Below are positions 6,841 through 16,762 of a stretch of 64,000 bases of DNA, in pieces (the first letter of the stretch is position 1; each line of letters begins with the position of its first letter). This stretch comes from Bacillus sp. NTK071 (GTDB taxonomy: Bacteria; Bacillota; Bacilli; Bacillales; Guptibacillaceae), in the NCBI RefSeq assembly GCF_017303315.1, contig NZ_JAFKOI010000007.1, positions 62,001-126,000 of the forward strand. Reading direction: 5' to 3'. The position numbers and the translations under genes are program-made. The notes beneath the pieces were generated by a model that was not told the DNA's origin, did not search any database, and saw nothing but the letters and a program-made list of their open reading frames with translations.

Positions 6841-9800
6841 ATGAAAAACGGAAAGTTATTTTCGACTATAGGAGCAAGTTTACTCGCTGGTTCATTACTT
6901 GTATCTGGGGGAGCTAGTGCTAACGTATCAGGTCCAATTGTTGAAACAAGTGTGTATGACCACGTTGAACTTAATTCAGCAAAGATGGATATGAGAAATG
7001 TATTAAACAAAGTGTTACCTACAGGAACACAACTAAATGCTGCAGATGCTCTAATTAGCCAAGCAGGCGCAGGAGTTAAAATCAAATGGAACTCCCTTTT
7101 TGGAACACCATCTATGATCATGAAAGACCAGGGGTACCTTACAGAAGCGTCAAACAAAAATGCAGAAACCATTGCGCGAAACTGGTTAGAAGAAAACGCT
7201 GCGCTATTTGGAGTGAAAGCTTCTGAGATTGCTAATTTAAAAGTAACTCGAAATTATGCTATGAAGGATACTGGTCTTCAACCTGTTACATTCCAACAAA
7301 CGTTTGATGGCATTGAATCGGTTTATGGAGGTCGTGTTATCGTTGCTGTTAACAAAGAAGGTAAAATTCTATCTGTTACAGGAAACATGAGCCGCTCCAC
7401 TTCTCTTGCAGACAATTTCGACCTTACGTCTACTGAAGCGCTAAGCAAAGCAATTGAGCTACAAAGTCCATCGATTTCCTACACGCCTAAATTAATCACT
7501 ACTGATAAAGGCTGGGACGTATTCGGTGCAGACGTTCTCCCTGCTAAACAACGAGTGAAAAAAGCAACATTCATTACGGAAGACGGCGTTCGTCCTGCTT
7601 ACCGCGTCTTATTCATTGAAAAGCTAAATGAAGGATACGAGATTGTGGTCGATGCAGCGACAGGCGAACAATTGTACAAGCGCTCCCTTGTTGACTACCT
7701 AGCAGATCCAGAAGGACTAATTTTTGAAAACTTCCCTGGTGCGCCAAAGGGTGGAACACAAACTGTAAAGTCATTTAATGGTGACCCTAAGGCATCACCG
7801 AATGGCTGGTTATTACCCGGCACTCCTCTTGGTGTTACGACATTCGGAAACAATGCAAATACGTTTGCGAACTGGAGCAACTTTATCGCACCTGCAGATC
7901 AAGCAGTAAGGCCAGTTGCACCACTTGGCGAATTCAGCTTTACATTTAAAGATTCTTGGAATAAGACCAAAGGACAAACGGTTCCTCCTTCTTACGCTGA
8001 TGATGTAAATAGTGCATCAACAAACCTTTTCTATCACCATAATCTTTTCCATGATTATTTCTATAACCTTGGTTGGGTAGAAGCTGCGGGTAACTTACAG
8101 CTCTCTAACTTCGGCAAAGGCGGTATGGATGGGGATGCCATTCTTGGTCTTGTCCAGGCAGGCGCAGCATCAGGTGGCGCACCAACTTATACGGGCCGTG
8201 ACAATGCCTACATGCTCACGTTACCAGACGGGATTCCAGCATGGAGCGGAATGTTTTTATGGGAGCCAATTGCGGGCGCATTTGAAGGCTCTTATGCAGA
8301 TGGAGACTTCGACGCAGGAATCATCTATCATGAGTACTCACACGCCTTATCCACTCGACTAGTAGCTGGTGGTGAAGCACTTGGAAGTCACCAATCTGGT
8401 TCGATGGGAGAAGGATGGGGTGACTGGTATGGTATGCATTACTTGCTTAAAAAAGGATTGCAGGATAAGCCGGTCGTTGGCGGTTATGTAACTGGAAATA
8501 TGGAAAATGGAATTCGAAGCTATGCTTTAGATGACGCTCCTTATAACTACGGAGACGTGGGGTATGACGTGGGTGGTCCTGAAGTTCACTCTGATGGAGA
8601 CATCTGGGCAGCAATTCTATGGCAAGTAAGGGAAGAGTTAATTGAAACATACGGTAAAACAGAAGGTGAATCCATTGCCGAGCACCTTGTTATTGATGCG
8701 ATGCCGATTTCAGTTCCAGAGCCTTCAATGGAAGACATGAGAACAGCCATCATTGCATCGGACTTTGAGCGTTACGGCGGTGAACACTATGATGCACTAT
8801 GGAAAGCATTTGCACAGCGTGGTTTAGGTTCTGATGCTTATTCAAATGGTGGCGATGATACCGATCCAATCCCAGCATTTAACCACCCTGATGGAAAACT
8901 CAATGGACAGATTTCAGGAACTATCATTAATTCAGCAACGAACAAGCCAATTAAAGATGCTCGTATCATTGTTGGTGAATTCGAAGCTAGAACAAGCCCA
9001 CTATCTGTTACAACTGAGGAAGGAAAGTTTGCGACATATATGGTGGAAGGTACGTACGACATCACTATACAAGCAAAAGGATTTGGTTCTAGAACAATTC
9101 GAGATATTACGATTAAATCAGGTAAGAAGAATAACCTATCGTTTAAACTATCACCAAACGTTGCTTCATCCTTTAACGGTGCTTCGATCGCAAATGTTTC
9201 AGGTGAATCTGACAGTAACCCAGTGAAGTTCGCGATTGATGATACTGAAGCAAGTGTATATGCTACTGATACACAAGAGAACGGATTCAAAGGATCAGAC
9301 TTTGTTGTTGATTTAGCCGGTGACGAAGCAGTCGATATCTCTCACATCCAGGTAAGTGCAATGAAAGATATTTCGAAAGCTAGATTTGCAACGCTTAAGA
9401 ACTTTACCGTACAAACATCAATGGACGGGAAGAACTGGACAACTGTCGTAAGAGAAAAATTCTCTGCTCAAAAACCTAGACCGACTGTAGCTGATCTCCA
9501 TTACAAAGGATTTGACTTAGACCAGCCTGTGAAAGCTAAATTCCTTAAATTTATTGCACACGATTCACAAGATAATTCTAAAGGATACGTTCAAGTTGCT
9601 GACGTCCAGGCTTTCACATCTAAGAAAGCACAAATTGAGCCAGTTACACTCCAACCAGAAGAGCCATTTATCGCTGAAGGTACTGTTCAAGCAGGAAACG
9701 CCGGAACTGGAATCGGAAACCTTGCAGACGTACCAGCCACTCTCGCTGTAACGGAGAATGAATTCGTGACGACTCAAAATCCACAGCCAGCTTCTCAAGG

Positions 9801-10056
9801 TGCTGATGGTTATGTCGTTACACTCCCAACACAATACGGAGATGGCATCCATAACTTCACACTAGAGGGCCTGAGCAGCACCGAATATGATTATGATGTT
9901 TATTTCTACAACAAGAACTTCGAACCAATTGGCGGCGTCGCAACTGCTGGTGCTAATGAAGCTGGAGTCATTCCTGGAGGCACAAAATATGTGTATGTAG
10001 GATTATACTCAGGAGCAAATGTACCGTTTACGTTTACAGCAACGAGCCCATATTAA
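6841..10056 (+). CDS. Exported M36 (fungalysin-type) metalloprotease with C-terminal adhesion-like domains
   Basis: 1071 aa. Residues 1-27 form a signal peptide ending GGASA. Residues ~60-270 are an FTP-type propeptide. The catalytic domain holds the zinc motif HEYSH (497-501) and the third ligand Glu524 in GEGWGD, both matching fungalysin. After it come a carboxypeptidase-regulatory-like beta-sandwich (from ~685, GQISGTIINSATNKPIKDAR), a discoidin/F5-8C-like domain (~790-930) and a pre-peptidase-type C-terminal domain (~950-1071). AAGGGGG precedes the ATG. A secreted, self-processing endopeptidase for nutrient proteins is expected. M36 enzymes are best known in fungi and are less usual in Bacillaceae. 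Confidence 0.92.
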   Translation: MKNGKLFSTIGASLLAGSLLVSGGASANVSGPIVETSVYDHVELNSAKMDMRNVLNKVLPTGTQLNAADALISQAGAGVKIKWNSLFGTPSMIMKDQGYLTEASNKNAETIARNWLEENAALFGVKASEIANLKVTRNYAMKDTGLQPVTFQQTFDGIESVYGGRVIVAVNKEGKILSVTGNMSRSTSLADNFDLTSTEALSKAIELQSPSISYTPKLITTDKGWDVFGADVLPAKQRVKKATFITEDGVRPAYRVLFIEKLNEGYEIVVDAATGEQLYKRSLVDYLADPEGLIFENFPGAPKGGTQTVKSFNGDPKASPNGWLLPGTPLGVTTFGNNANTFANWSNFIAPADQAVRPVAPLGEFSFTFKDSWNKTKGQTVPPSYADDVNSASTNLFYHHNLFHDYFYNLGWVEAAGNLQLSNFGKGGMDGDAILGLVQAGAASGGAPTYTGRDNAYMLTLPDGIPAWSGMFLWEPIAGAFEGSYADGDFDAGIIYHEYSHALSTRLVAGGEALGSHQSGSMGEGWGDWYGMHYLLKKGLQDKPVVGGYVTGNMENGIRSYALDDAPYNYGDVGYDVGGPEVHSDGDIWAAILWQVREELIETYGKTEGESIAEHLVIDAMPISVPEPSMEDMRTAIIASDFERYGGEHYDALWKAFAQRGLGSDAYSNGGDDTDPIPAFNHPDGKLNGQISGTIINSATNKPIKDARIIVGEFEARTSPLSVTTEEGKFATYMVEGTYDITIQAKGFGSRTIRDITIKSGKKNNLSFKLSPNVASSFNGASIANVSGESDSNPVKFAIDDTEASVYATDTQENGFKGSDFVVDLAGDEAVDISHIQVSAMKDISKARFATLKNFTVQTSMDGKNWTTVVREKFSAQKPRPTVADLHYKGFDLDQPVKAKFLKFIAHDSQDNSKGYVQVADVQAFTSKKAQIEPVTLQPEEPFIAEGTVQAGNAGTGIGNLADVPATLAVTENEFVTTQNPQPASQGADGYVVTLPTQYGDGIHNFTLEGLSSTEYDYDVYFYNKNFEPIGGVATAGANEAGVIPGGTKYVYVGLYSGANVPFTFTATSPY

Positions 10057-10074
10057 AATATAGTAGATTATAAT

Positions 10075-10110
10075 ACAAAAGCGAGCTTGCATGTTAAGCT
10101 CGCTTTTGTG
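10075..10110 (+). terminator. Terminator of the M36 protease gene
   Basis: AAAGCGAGCTT and AAGCTCGCTTT flank a short loop and are followed by TGTGTGTTTT. It starts about 20 bases after the stop codon. Confidence 0.85.
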
Positions 10111-10191
10111 TGTTTTCCTTCTGATGTTTGAAAAAATGTGTCTTCCGTTACTAGATCTGTGAATGACAAATGTAACTTCTTTTTTTAAAAT

Positions 10192-10288
10192 GGACCTTTT
10201 CTTAAAGATTGTTGCTCATTAGAACTGTTGTATAAATACCACACTTCGCTAATTGGAGCGGAAATTAACCACTATACTCTAGCAACAT
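10192..10288 (+). repeat. Dispersed repeat, copy 2 (internally deleted)
   Basis: Shows GGACCTTTTCTTAAAGATTG, TTGTATAAATACCACACTTC, AATTGGAGCGGAAAT and ACTCTAGCAACAT in the order seen in the other copies, but lacks the GC-rich centre and the GAAAAGAGCC end. It lies between the M36 terminator and the GNAT gene. Confidence 0.7.
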
Positions 10289-10385
10289 ATACTTACCACT
10301 GTTTGGATCATTATTGTTGAAATATCCTATCTACTATGCGATAAACGATACAGTTAACTACCAATCAGAGGAGAATTATCATTCT

Positions 10386-10895
10386 ATGAACATCACCATA
10401 CGCAATGCAAAAAAAGATGAACTACATGCGATACGAAGACAACGAGTAGAAGCTTACGCTGATCATAAACAAGCTATTCCTGAAGCACACTGGGGTGCCT
10501 TACGACAAGCAATCTCTTCAGAAGCAGATCAACAACCTGGCGTCGAGTTACTAGTAGCCGAGTTGGATGAGAACATTGTAGGAAGTGTCGCTTTGTTTCC
10601 AGCAAACACAGATGCATACGAAGGCTTTGTTGACGAAATGAATTATCCTGAAATACGTGTTCTTGCCGTTGCTCCAAGTGCGCGTGGAAAAGGAGTAGCT
10701 ACAGCTCTACTTAATGAATGCATTCACCTCGCAAGAGCTCAAGGATTCCATGAGATTGGTCTCCACACTGGCGAATTTATGAAAACGGCCATTGCTTTAT
10801 ATGAACGGTCTGGCTTTAAGCGATTGCCTCAACACGACTTAGAACCAGCGAATGATGGCGTTATTGTAAAGGCTTTTAAACGTTCCATTTCATAA
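10386..10895 (+). CDS. GNAT-family N-acetyltransferase
   Basis: 169 aa. The acetyl-CoA-binding core is seen as IRVLAVAPSARGKGVATALL, with the R-G-K-G-V-A pyrophosphate loop, followed by the helix and the final strand AIALYERSGFKRLP. I prefer the ATG at 10386 behind GAGGAG; the longer frame opens at 10314 without a site and its extra 24 residues look non-coding. It stands alone between the M36 and S8 protease genes. The acceptor (amino acid, antibiotic or protein) is unknown. Confidence 0.85.
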   Translation: MNITIRNAKKDELHAIRRQRVEAYADHKQAIPEAHWGALRQAISSEADQQPGVELLVAELDENIVGSVALFPANTDAYEGFVDEMNYPEIRVLAVAPSARGKGVATALLNECIHLARAQGFHEIGLHTGEFMKTAIALYERSGFKRLPQHDLEPANDGVIVKAFKRSIS

Positions 10896-10913
10896 TCCCC
10901 TAAACTCAAAAAT

Positions 10914-10938
10914 GCACGGCTCCCGATGGGAACCGTGC
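10914..10938 (-). terminator. Terminator of the S8-SLH protease gene
   Basis: GCACGG and CCGTGC enclose TCCC-GAT-GGGA, forming a long stem followed on the minus strand by ATTTTTGAG. It also sits after the GNAT gene and may act in both directions. Confidence 0.8.
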
Positions 10939-10946
10939 TTCTATTA

Positions 10947-13403
10947 TTATGGCATAAGGTATGTTGCATAGTAACGTGTAATCGCTACTGCAAAATCTCC
11001 TCTTGTAACTTTTTCAGTTGGCTTAAACTGTGCTGTGATTTTCGGCTCAAGATCATATGGTCCCTGTGTAATATCAAAGTAGGCATTAAGAATATTCAAA
11101 TCGAGGGCAAGCTGAACATATCCTTTAAGCTCTGCAGGAACTTCACCACGATCTGAAAGCTTAATCCGCTCATCTTTATATTGAACTGTCAATTCTCCAT
11201 TAATAGCTTCAGCTTCTTCCTGCAAGCCAAGACTCTGTACAAGAGAATAAGCTAATTCAGCTCTCGAAACATTTCCCTTCGGTGAGAACTTACCACTTAC
11301 TGCTTTCATAACACCATTGTCATCTTGTTCAATGTCTTTTAAAGCAGCGCCTTCCGCGATAACGGCTTCCACATATGGAAGGTCGGTGTTATTCACATCA
11401 GAGAAAGTCTTATTGGTTGGAAGCGACTGTACAACGCCTGACCCCATCGTTAGAAACTTCGCTAGGTCAATTCGTTTGAGTGATTCATTAGGACGGTAAT
11501 CTCCATTACTTTTGCTATCTAGCAATCTTTCAGAAACACCTGCTTGAATGGCTGCTTCTGCTGGATGTCCAGCAATATCATTCAATCCACTAAAGCCATT
11601 CGCTTTCTTAAACGCCAGTTCTCCTTTAATAGCTTCAGGAAGCGCTAAACCGTTTAGTCCTCTTAGTTCAACTGTCCACTTTCCTGGTAATGGTGCAGAC
11701 ACTTGAACAGTACGATTCGTGTATAAACTGAATAGGGCAGAGATTCCTGAAGAGTATTCTGTTCCATCTGGTGCTGTTAAAACAAGATTAATCGTATTGC
11801 CTGTTTCACCTAACAATCCTTTTGCGTTAACCCTTGCAACAACCTCAGTGACACCTTCTTCAACTTGGAATTCCTTCTTATTATTATTTGCTGCACTGTA
11901 ATCAATTGTAAAAGCCTCGCGATTCACTTGCATATCTACATTAGAATTGAACGTATTTGTCATGTTCACTGTCTTGCCATAATTCTTCGCCATATCTAGC
12001 GCTTTATCAACTGCAGCATAAGCATTAGCATACCCTGCACCGACTTCCCAAGCTTCATAACCTGGCATATTAGTTGCAGTATCCTGAACAATTTGTTTCA
12101 CTTCTAGTGGAGATAGTTCAGGGTTTGCATCTAGTATTAATGCTACAATACCTGCCATGTGTGGTGCTGCCATTGATGTTCCACTCATAGTTGTGTAGTA
12201 AGGTAGATAAGCTGGTTCAATTAATTCAACATCTTTATCTGCACTTAGACCTGTTGTTGGTGAAATAACACGTGTTGAAACAATATCTTTACCAGGCGTC
12301 GTAATCGTCGGTTGGTCAATCCACTCGAATGTTTCTCCATCAACAGTAACTTGGCCACCTTTTTGACTTACACCTCTTGAGGAAAAGTCAGCGAGATTCC
12401 CTTGCTTGTCCCCTGCTGCTACCGTAATAACCCACGGCGCTTTTTTGTAATTCCCTGAGATTGTCGATTCTGCAGGTCCTGAGTTGCCCGCTGAGAAAAC
12501 TGTTACAATTCCACGATCATAAAGCTTTTTAGTAGCAATATTGATTGGATCTTCAGGGTCAAAGTCAGTTCCTGCATCACTTGTTGCGCCCCATGAATTT
12601 GTGATGACGCGAATATTGTAATCATTCTGATGCGTTAGAGCGTAATCGAATCCACCCAGTGTATCTAGAATAGCAAGCCCTGCACCAGAGCCATAACCAA
12701 TCAAGTTTGCTCCAGGCGCTACGCCTTCATGCTTTCCAGCAGATTTAGAACCGTTCGCACCTACAATACCAGCAACGTGAGTACCGTGACCGGAGTTGTT
12801 ATCTGTGTTCGGTACGTCCTCTACATACGTAATTGGCAATAAACCATTTTGAGCATGAAGATTGGTAGAGCCGAGAACGTTTTGTACAAGATGGTCACCG
12901 AACTTAATATCACCATGTGTACCATCTACTCCGCTGTCGTTAACAACAACACCAATTCCTTTTCCTGAAACCGGTAGTCCTCCATTTGCTTTTCTCATCT
13001 CATCGTCCGAGCGAACAGCATCTACACCCGTTAGAGCAGTTGCTTCCGCATTCTCATATTCTAATTGATCGTTATAATATACCGATCGAACTTCAGACTG
13101 CTGAGCGAGCTCTTGAATTTGATCAGCAGTAGCGATAACACCTGTTATCGGAAGATTTTGTAGTGAAAGACCTTTTGTAATCCCAATGTCTTCAAGTAAC
13201 GTTAGTTGAGTTGCGGTTGGAGCGCCATCACCATAGAACGTTACAATTACCTCTAAACCTGTCGTTTGCGATTTCATTAGATTCTGCAGTTTGGCCCCGA
13301 TCGTTGTCTCTCCACTTTGAGCTGATACACTATGTAGTGGTAAAGAACTAAGAACTGATGCAGCTACTAACAAAAGTGCTAGTACAATAGACTTTAATTT
13401 CAT
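10947..13403 (-). CDS. Cell-surface S8 (subtilisin-like) protease with SLH domains
   Basis: 818 aa. A signal peptide ends near SVSA (28). An inhibitor-I9-like pro-region spans ~30-120. The catalytic domain carries Asp156 (NDSGVDGTH), His206 (SGHGTHVAG), oxyanion Asn307 (SAGNSGP) and Ser410 (SGTSMAAPH). A beta-domain follows, then three S-layer-homology repeats from ~615 to the end (for example FSDVNNTDLPYVEAVIAEGA), which attach proteins to pyruvylated secondary wall polymer. The enzyme is thus probably tethered to the wall rather than released. It is monocistronic and paralogous to the shorter S8 protease at 37619-38971. Confidence 0.93.
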   Translation of the reverse strand: MKLKSIVLALLLVAASVLSSLPLHSVSAQSGETTIGAKLQNLMKSQTTGLEVIVTFYGDGAPTATQLTLLEDIGITKGLSLQNLPITGVIATADQIQELAQQSEVRSVYYNDQLEYENAEATALTGVDAVRSDDEMRKANGGLPVSGKGIGVVVNDSGVDGTHGDIKFGDHLVQNVLGSTNLHAQNGLLPITYVEDVPNTDNNSGHGTHVAGIVGANGSKSAGKHEGVAPGANLIGYGSGAGLAILDTLGGFDYALTHQNDYNIRVITNSWGATSDAGTDFDPEDPINIATKKLYDRGIVTVFSAGNSGPAESTISGNYKKAPWVITVAAGDKQGNLADFSSRGVSQKGGQVTVDGETFEWIDQPTITTPGKDIVSTRVISPTTGLSADKDVELIEPAYLPYYTTMSGTSMAAPHMAGIVALILDANPELSPLEVKQIVQDTATNMPGYEAWEVGAGYANAYAAVDKALDMAKNYGKTVNMTNTFNSNVDMQVNREAFTIDYSAANNNKKEFQVEEGVTEVVARVNAKGLLGETGNTINLVLTAPDGTEYSSGISALFSLYTNRTVQVSAPLPGKWTVELRGLNGLALPEAIKGELAFKKANGFSGLNDIAGHPAEAAIQAGVSERLLDSKSNGDYRPNESLKRIDLAKFLTMGSGVVQSLPTNKTFSDVNNTDLPYVEAVIAEGAALKDIEQDDNGVMKAVSGKFSPKGNVSRAELAYSLVQSLGLQEEAEAINGELTVQYKDERIKLSDRGEVPAELKGYVQLALDLNILNAYFDITQGPYDLEPKITAQFKPTEKVTRGDFAVAITRYYATYLMP

Positions 13404-13539
13404 CCTTACTCCCCCTGTTCAGAATGTTTTAACTAGTATACTTATTATCCCTAATGTAGTCAGGCTTAGCTATTCCACTTAAGATATAAATTCGGGGCTA
13501 TAAGAACTATAGGACAACTAGTACTAATGGTGTAGACAC

Positions 13540-13572
13540 AAAAAGCCAGGTCCCTTACATGAAGGTTCCTGA
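13540..13572 (-). terminator. Terminator of the NarL-type two-component operon
   Basis: On the minus strand CAGG-AA-CCTT and AAGG-GA-CCTG pair, followed by GCTTTTTGTG. It lies about 20 bases after the response regulator stop. Confidence 0.7.
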
Positions 13573-13590
13573 CTCTAATATAGTAGAAGG

Positions 13591-14229
13591 TTATGGTAAT
13601 GGTACTAACTGGTGTTGCACCGCATAGATAATCGCTTGAGATCGGCTTTTCACATTCAGTTTTTTGTATATTTTGCTCACATGAATCTTTACCGTTTTAT
13701 CGCTAATGTAAAGTTCTTCCCCAATTTCTTTGTTACTCTTCCCACTAACGAGACAGATAAGGACTTCCTTTTCACGTTCTGTAAGTTCAGAAGGACTAGA
13801 GGCTTCCTGCTTTTGGTTATAGAATCCTAGCAACCTTTTCGTTAGCGTCGGATCAATGATAGACTCTCCCTTTGCAACTGTTCTAATCGCTTCCACTACC
13901 TGATCTGTTGGAAGATCCTTAAGTAGATATCCGTCAGCCCCTTCTCTAATTGCAGCCATGAAGTATTCATCGTGGCTGTGCATCGTTAGCACAAGTACCT
14001 TTACAGAAGGGTAATCCCTTTTCAACATCCCAGTTAATTCAATTCCGTTTTTATCTGGAATATTAATGTCCATAAGGACAACATCCGGTTGACACGTTGT
14101 GACGACACTAACAACCTCATTTCCATTAACGGCTTCCCCTACTACCTTAATATCATCTTCCATTTCTAGAATATTTTTTAGACCATCACGCAACACAGCA
14201 TGATCATCCACTAGCATGACGTTGATCAT
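13591..14229 (-). CDS. NarL/LuxR-family response regulator
   Basis: About 212 aa. The receiver domain has VDDHAVLRDG (acidic pair near 8-9), phospho-acceptor Asp54 (VVLMDINIPD) and Lys in YLLKDLP. The C-terminal LuxR HTH reads LTEREKEVLICLVSGKSNKE and DKTVKIHVSKIYKKL. The ATG at 14229 follows GAGGGGGGAATGG; the longer frame from 14253 would start inside that site. It overlaps the kinase gene by 26 bases. Target genes are not evident; the nearest gene is the S8-SLH protease. Confidence 0.92.
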   Translation of the reverse strand: MINVMLVDDHAVLRDGLKNILEMEDDIKVVGEAVNGNEVVSVVTTCQPDVVLMDINIPDKNGIELTGMLKRDYPSVKVLVLTMHSHDEYFMAAIREGADGYLLKDLPTDQVVEAIRTVAKGESIIDPTLTKRLLGFYNQKQEASSPSELTEREKEVLICLVSGKSNKEIGEELYISDKTVKIHVSKIYKKLNVKSRSQAIIYAVQHQLVPLP

Positions 14230-16054
14230 GATCCATTCCCCCCTCAAGACCAAGCTTTGGTATCGCTAAACTGATTTCTGTACCTTCGCCTTCTCTACTA
14301 TCAATTTGTAGAGTAGCCTCTATTTTCTCTGCTTGTTCATTCATACTTAAAATACCAAAATGAGGATCTTTCTTGGCTTTCACCATTGCCCCTAACAATG
14401 AGAATCCAACGCCATCATCTGTCATTTTCAATAAAACATGCTCTTTCTGGTAGCTTAGTAGGATGGTAACACTAGTAGCTTCCGCATGCTTGATCGTATT
14501 TTGAACACTTTCCTGAAAGATATCAAACATCACTTTTTCTACCATCGGACTTAACACAATTGGCTTTCCGCGCTCTTCGAATGAAAGCTTCAGCTTGGAT
14601 TCTTTCTTGATTATATCAATTCTTTTTAGAATTGCTTGTTTAAGGCCAACGCGTTCTGTTTCATACGGTCTTAGAGCATAGATCGACTCTCTTATCTCTT
14701 TCAAGCTGTGCCTAAGTTTGCTTAAGCTATCAACAAGAATATCATTTGCTTCAACAGGCTTTTGGTAGAATTTCCTGTTAGCTGTCTCAAGCTTTAAGAC
14801 GGCTCCTGCAAGAGACTGGGCCACTCCATCATGAATCTCTCTTGCAATTCGATTACGCTCTTCTAATACAGTTCTTTTCTCCTGCTCAGAGATTAACATT
14901 CTTGTTTTGATAACGACCGCTAGCTGGTTTGCGAGCGTTGCAACTGATTGAATATCTTCCTGTCTGAAACTATGAGTTCTGCTTCTTGCAACAACAAACA
15001 TACCAAGGGATTTACCTTCAAGAATAATTGGTGCATATACAAATGCTTTTAATGCTTTATCAAAGCATGACGGCACAATCCCTGGATTTTTCTTTCGATC
15101 TTGATAAACTGCCGTCTCGGTAACATCATCAAAACCTTTTATTCCTTGTGGTGCCGTACATTCTTCTTTAACAACCTGACCATGAGAGAAACGAACTTTC
15201 CAATGCTCATTTTCTTTAACCCACAGAACGCTTGCATCAACATCTACGAATTCATTGAGACTTGTCTCTATCGAGTCCACCCAATCTTTTGAAGGTAACC
15301 ATCTATTTAATTCTGTTGAAATAGCAAACAAAGCTTTCAGGCGATTCCGCTCAGTATGAAGCCTAACAATAATCGCGCTGAGCAATGCAAAACCGACAAG
15401 TGGTGAGAAAAAGAAAAAGTAGGAGAACACATCTATAACGCCTCTGTTCTGATTCGAAACGTAAAACATGACCCCTATGTATATGATGGAAATCACAGCA
15501 CTTATGAGTTCGGTTATGAACTTTGTTCTCCAGATTTGTATCGGATAAGTTTGTGGGCGAATCATTAATACAAGATCTACAATGAAATTGTTAATGATAT
15601 AGTAGAAACCGGTTAATAGAATTACGGAGATGAATGAACTGTTCTCTAATGGACCATAGAATGGCTCAAGAAAACGTGTGATTGATACAGCAGCTAAGAA
15701 GCTTAATACAAGCTGAGAAGGATTAAATAGAACTATTCGAAGCGGTCTTCTCCGGAATATATTCACCAAAAGTACAATTAGTGCGTACACAACGATTGCT
15801 AACGGCAACCCTTCTACAACATAGATCGTATAAATTAAAGGAAAGCTTAGTGACGTATAACCTTTCCAAACTGCAATGGGATAGTATTCTGTAACAAATA
15901 AAAAGCCGACTAACAAAACGAATACCCCAAAATTATCTGGTTGTTGCATATGCAAAGACATCCAACCGACAGATAACCAGCCAATAAGGGATATAAGCGT
16001 TAGAAACCACCTTGCGTGCCTTTCTCTTTTCTGAATAGGTGCTTTATGATTCAT
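14204..16054 (-). CDS. NarL-type sensor histidine kinase with membrane sensor and GAF domain
   Basis: 616 aa. Six to seven hydrophobic segments occupy residues ~15-230, a polytopic sensor of the MASE type. A GAF domain follows (~240-390), then a HisKA_3 domain with the phosphorylated His408 in REIHDGVAQSLAGAV, and an HATPase_c domain with MTDDGVGFSLLGA and HFGILSMNEQAE. CGGAGG precedes the ATG. It forms an operon with the response regulator that overlaps its 3' end. The polytopic region suggests sensing of a membrane or lipophilic signal; the signal is unknown. Confidence 0.9.
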   Translation of the reverse strand: MNHKAPIQKRERHARWFLTLISLIGWLSVGWMSLHMQQPDNFGVFVLLVGFLFVTEYYPIAVWKGYTSLSFPLIYTIYVVEGLPLAIVVYALIVLLVNIFRRRPLRIVLFNPSQLVLSFLAAVSITRFLEPFYGPLENSSFISVILLTGFYYIINNFIVDLVLMIRPQTYPIQIWRTKFITELISAVISIIYIGVMFYVSNQNRGVIDVFSYFFFFSPLVGFALLSAIIVRLHTERNRLKALFAISTELNRWLPSKDWVDSIETSLNEFVDVDASVLWVKENEHWKVRFSHGQVVKEECTAPQGIKGFDDVTETAVYQDRKKNPGIVPSCFDKALKAFVYAPIILEGKSLGMFVVARSRTHSFRQEDIQSVATLANQLAVVIKTRMLISEQEKRTVLEERNRIAREIHDGVAQSLAGAVLKLETANRKFYQKPVEANDILVDSLSKLRHSLKEIRESIYALRPYETERVGLKQAILKRIDIIKKESKLKLSFEERGKPIVLSPMVEKVMFDIFQESVQNTIKHAEATSVTILLSYQKEHVLLKMTDDGVGFSLLGAMVKAKKDPHFGILSMNEQAEKIEATLQIDSREGEGTEISLAIPKLGLEGGMDHDQRHASG

Positions 16055-16192
16055 TTCGGCCTCCGTTCGATATTGTCTGAATTTTCCCTCTACAATTAGT
16101 TTACATGACTTTTTATGTTTTATAAAGAACTCAAATCAGTTGATGAGTGTTTTTCAAATTAATTTATCTCCGCGATTCTAGGTTAATATCAT

Positions 16193-16309
16193 AAAAAAAG
16201 AATCCTCCACGAGAGGATCCTTTTAGAAGTTATAGACTAACCCGGAACTAGTCGAAATGGAGATCCACTAACCAATCCCGGGGCCAACCCTTTGATGTAA
16301 GGGTTTGAT
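16193..16309 (-). ncRNA. Candidate structured small RNA ending in an intrinsic terminator
   Basis: A strong terminator (GGATCCTC-TCGT-GGAGGATTC then seven T; 16193-16221) lies ~220 bases beyond ynfA with no gene attached. Upstream of it on the minus strand are a hairpin AACCC...GGGTT and a bulged stem CCCGG-GATT-GGTTAGT ... ACTAGTT-CCGGG. A CATAATG (16317-16323) resembles a forespore-sigma -10, but I see no convincing -35. No ORF fits. It could instead be the long 3' end of the ynfA transcript. Confidence 0.45.
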
Positions 16310-16441
16310 ACCTTTCATTATGACAAACATCTGTCCTTTTACCAATTCACCTAAAGATATAACTATTCATAGTACTTTGGTTGTATAACACAAATGATAC
16401 TTCTATCTTCCAGGACTTTCTGCTCCAATTCCCAATCGTAC

Positions 16442-16762
16442 TTAATTTCTTGGAGCTAACATAATCGTCACCCCGACTAAACAAATAATGGCACCAAGAA
16501 CATCGTATACATCAGGCGTTTTCTTATCAATTCCCCATCCCCAAAGAACTGACATAATAATAAAGACACCGCCATATGCCGCATACACTCGGCCGAATGA
16601 GGGAAACACTTGCCACGTAGCGATGATCCCATAAAGAACTAATGCAACACCTCCAGCTAATCCAAGTAGACCTGAATAACCCTCCCTTAGCCAAAGCCAT
16701 ATAAGATAACCTCCTCCAATTTCTGAGAGGCCGGCCAATACAAATAATAGAATAGCTTTCAT
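16442..16762 (-). CDS. ynfA: YnfA/UPF0060-family small membrane protein
   Basis: 106 aa with four membrane spans and the family signatures [20 protein letters not shown] and [20 protein letters not shown]; the length is typical. YnfA proteins resemble small multidrug resistance transporters, and some have been linked to efflux of cationic compounds. AAGGGG precedes the ATG. The gene is monocistronic and divergent from the sensor kinase at 16950. Confidence 0.92.
   Translation of the reverse strand: MKAILLFVLAGLSEIGGGYLIWLWLREGYSGLLGLAGGVALVLYGIIATWQVFPSFGRVYAAYGGVFIIMSVLWGWGIDKKTPDVYDVLGAIICLVGVTIMLAPRN

Noticed and set aside
8447-9290. Several frames of 60-150 codons antisense or frame-shifted within the M36 gene
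   Set aside because: They are shadows of a clearly coding gene; none has a start site or recognisable domain.
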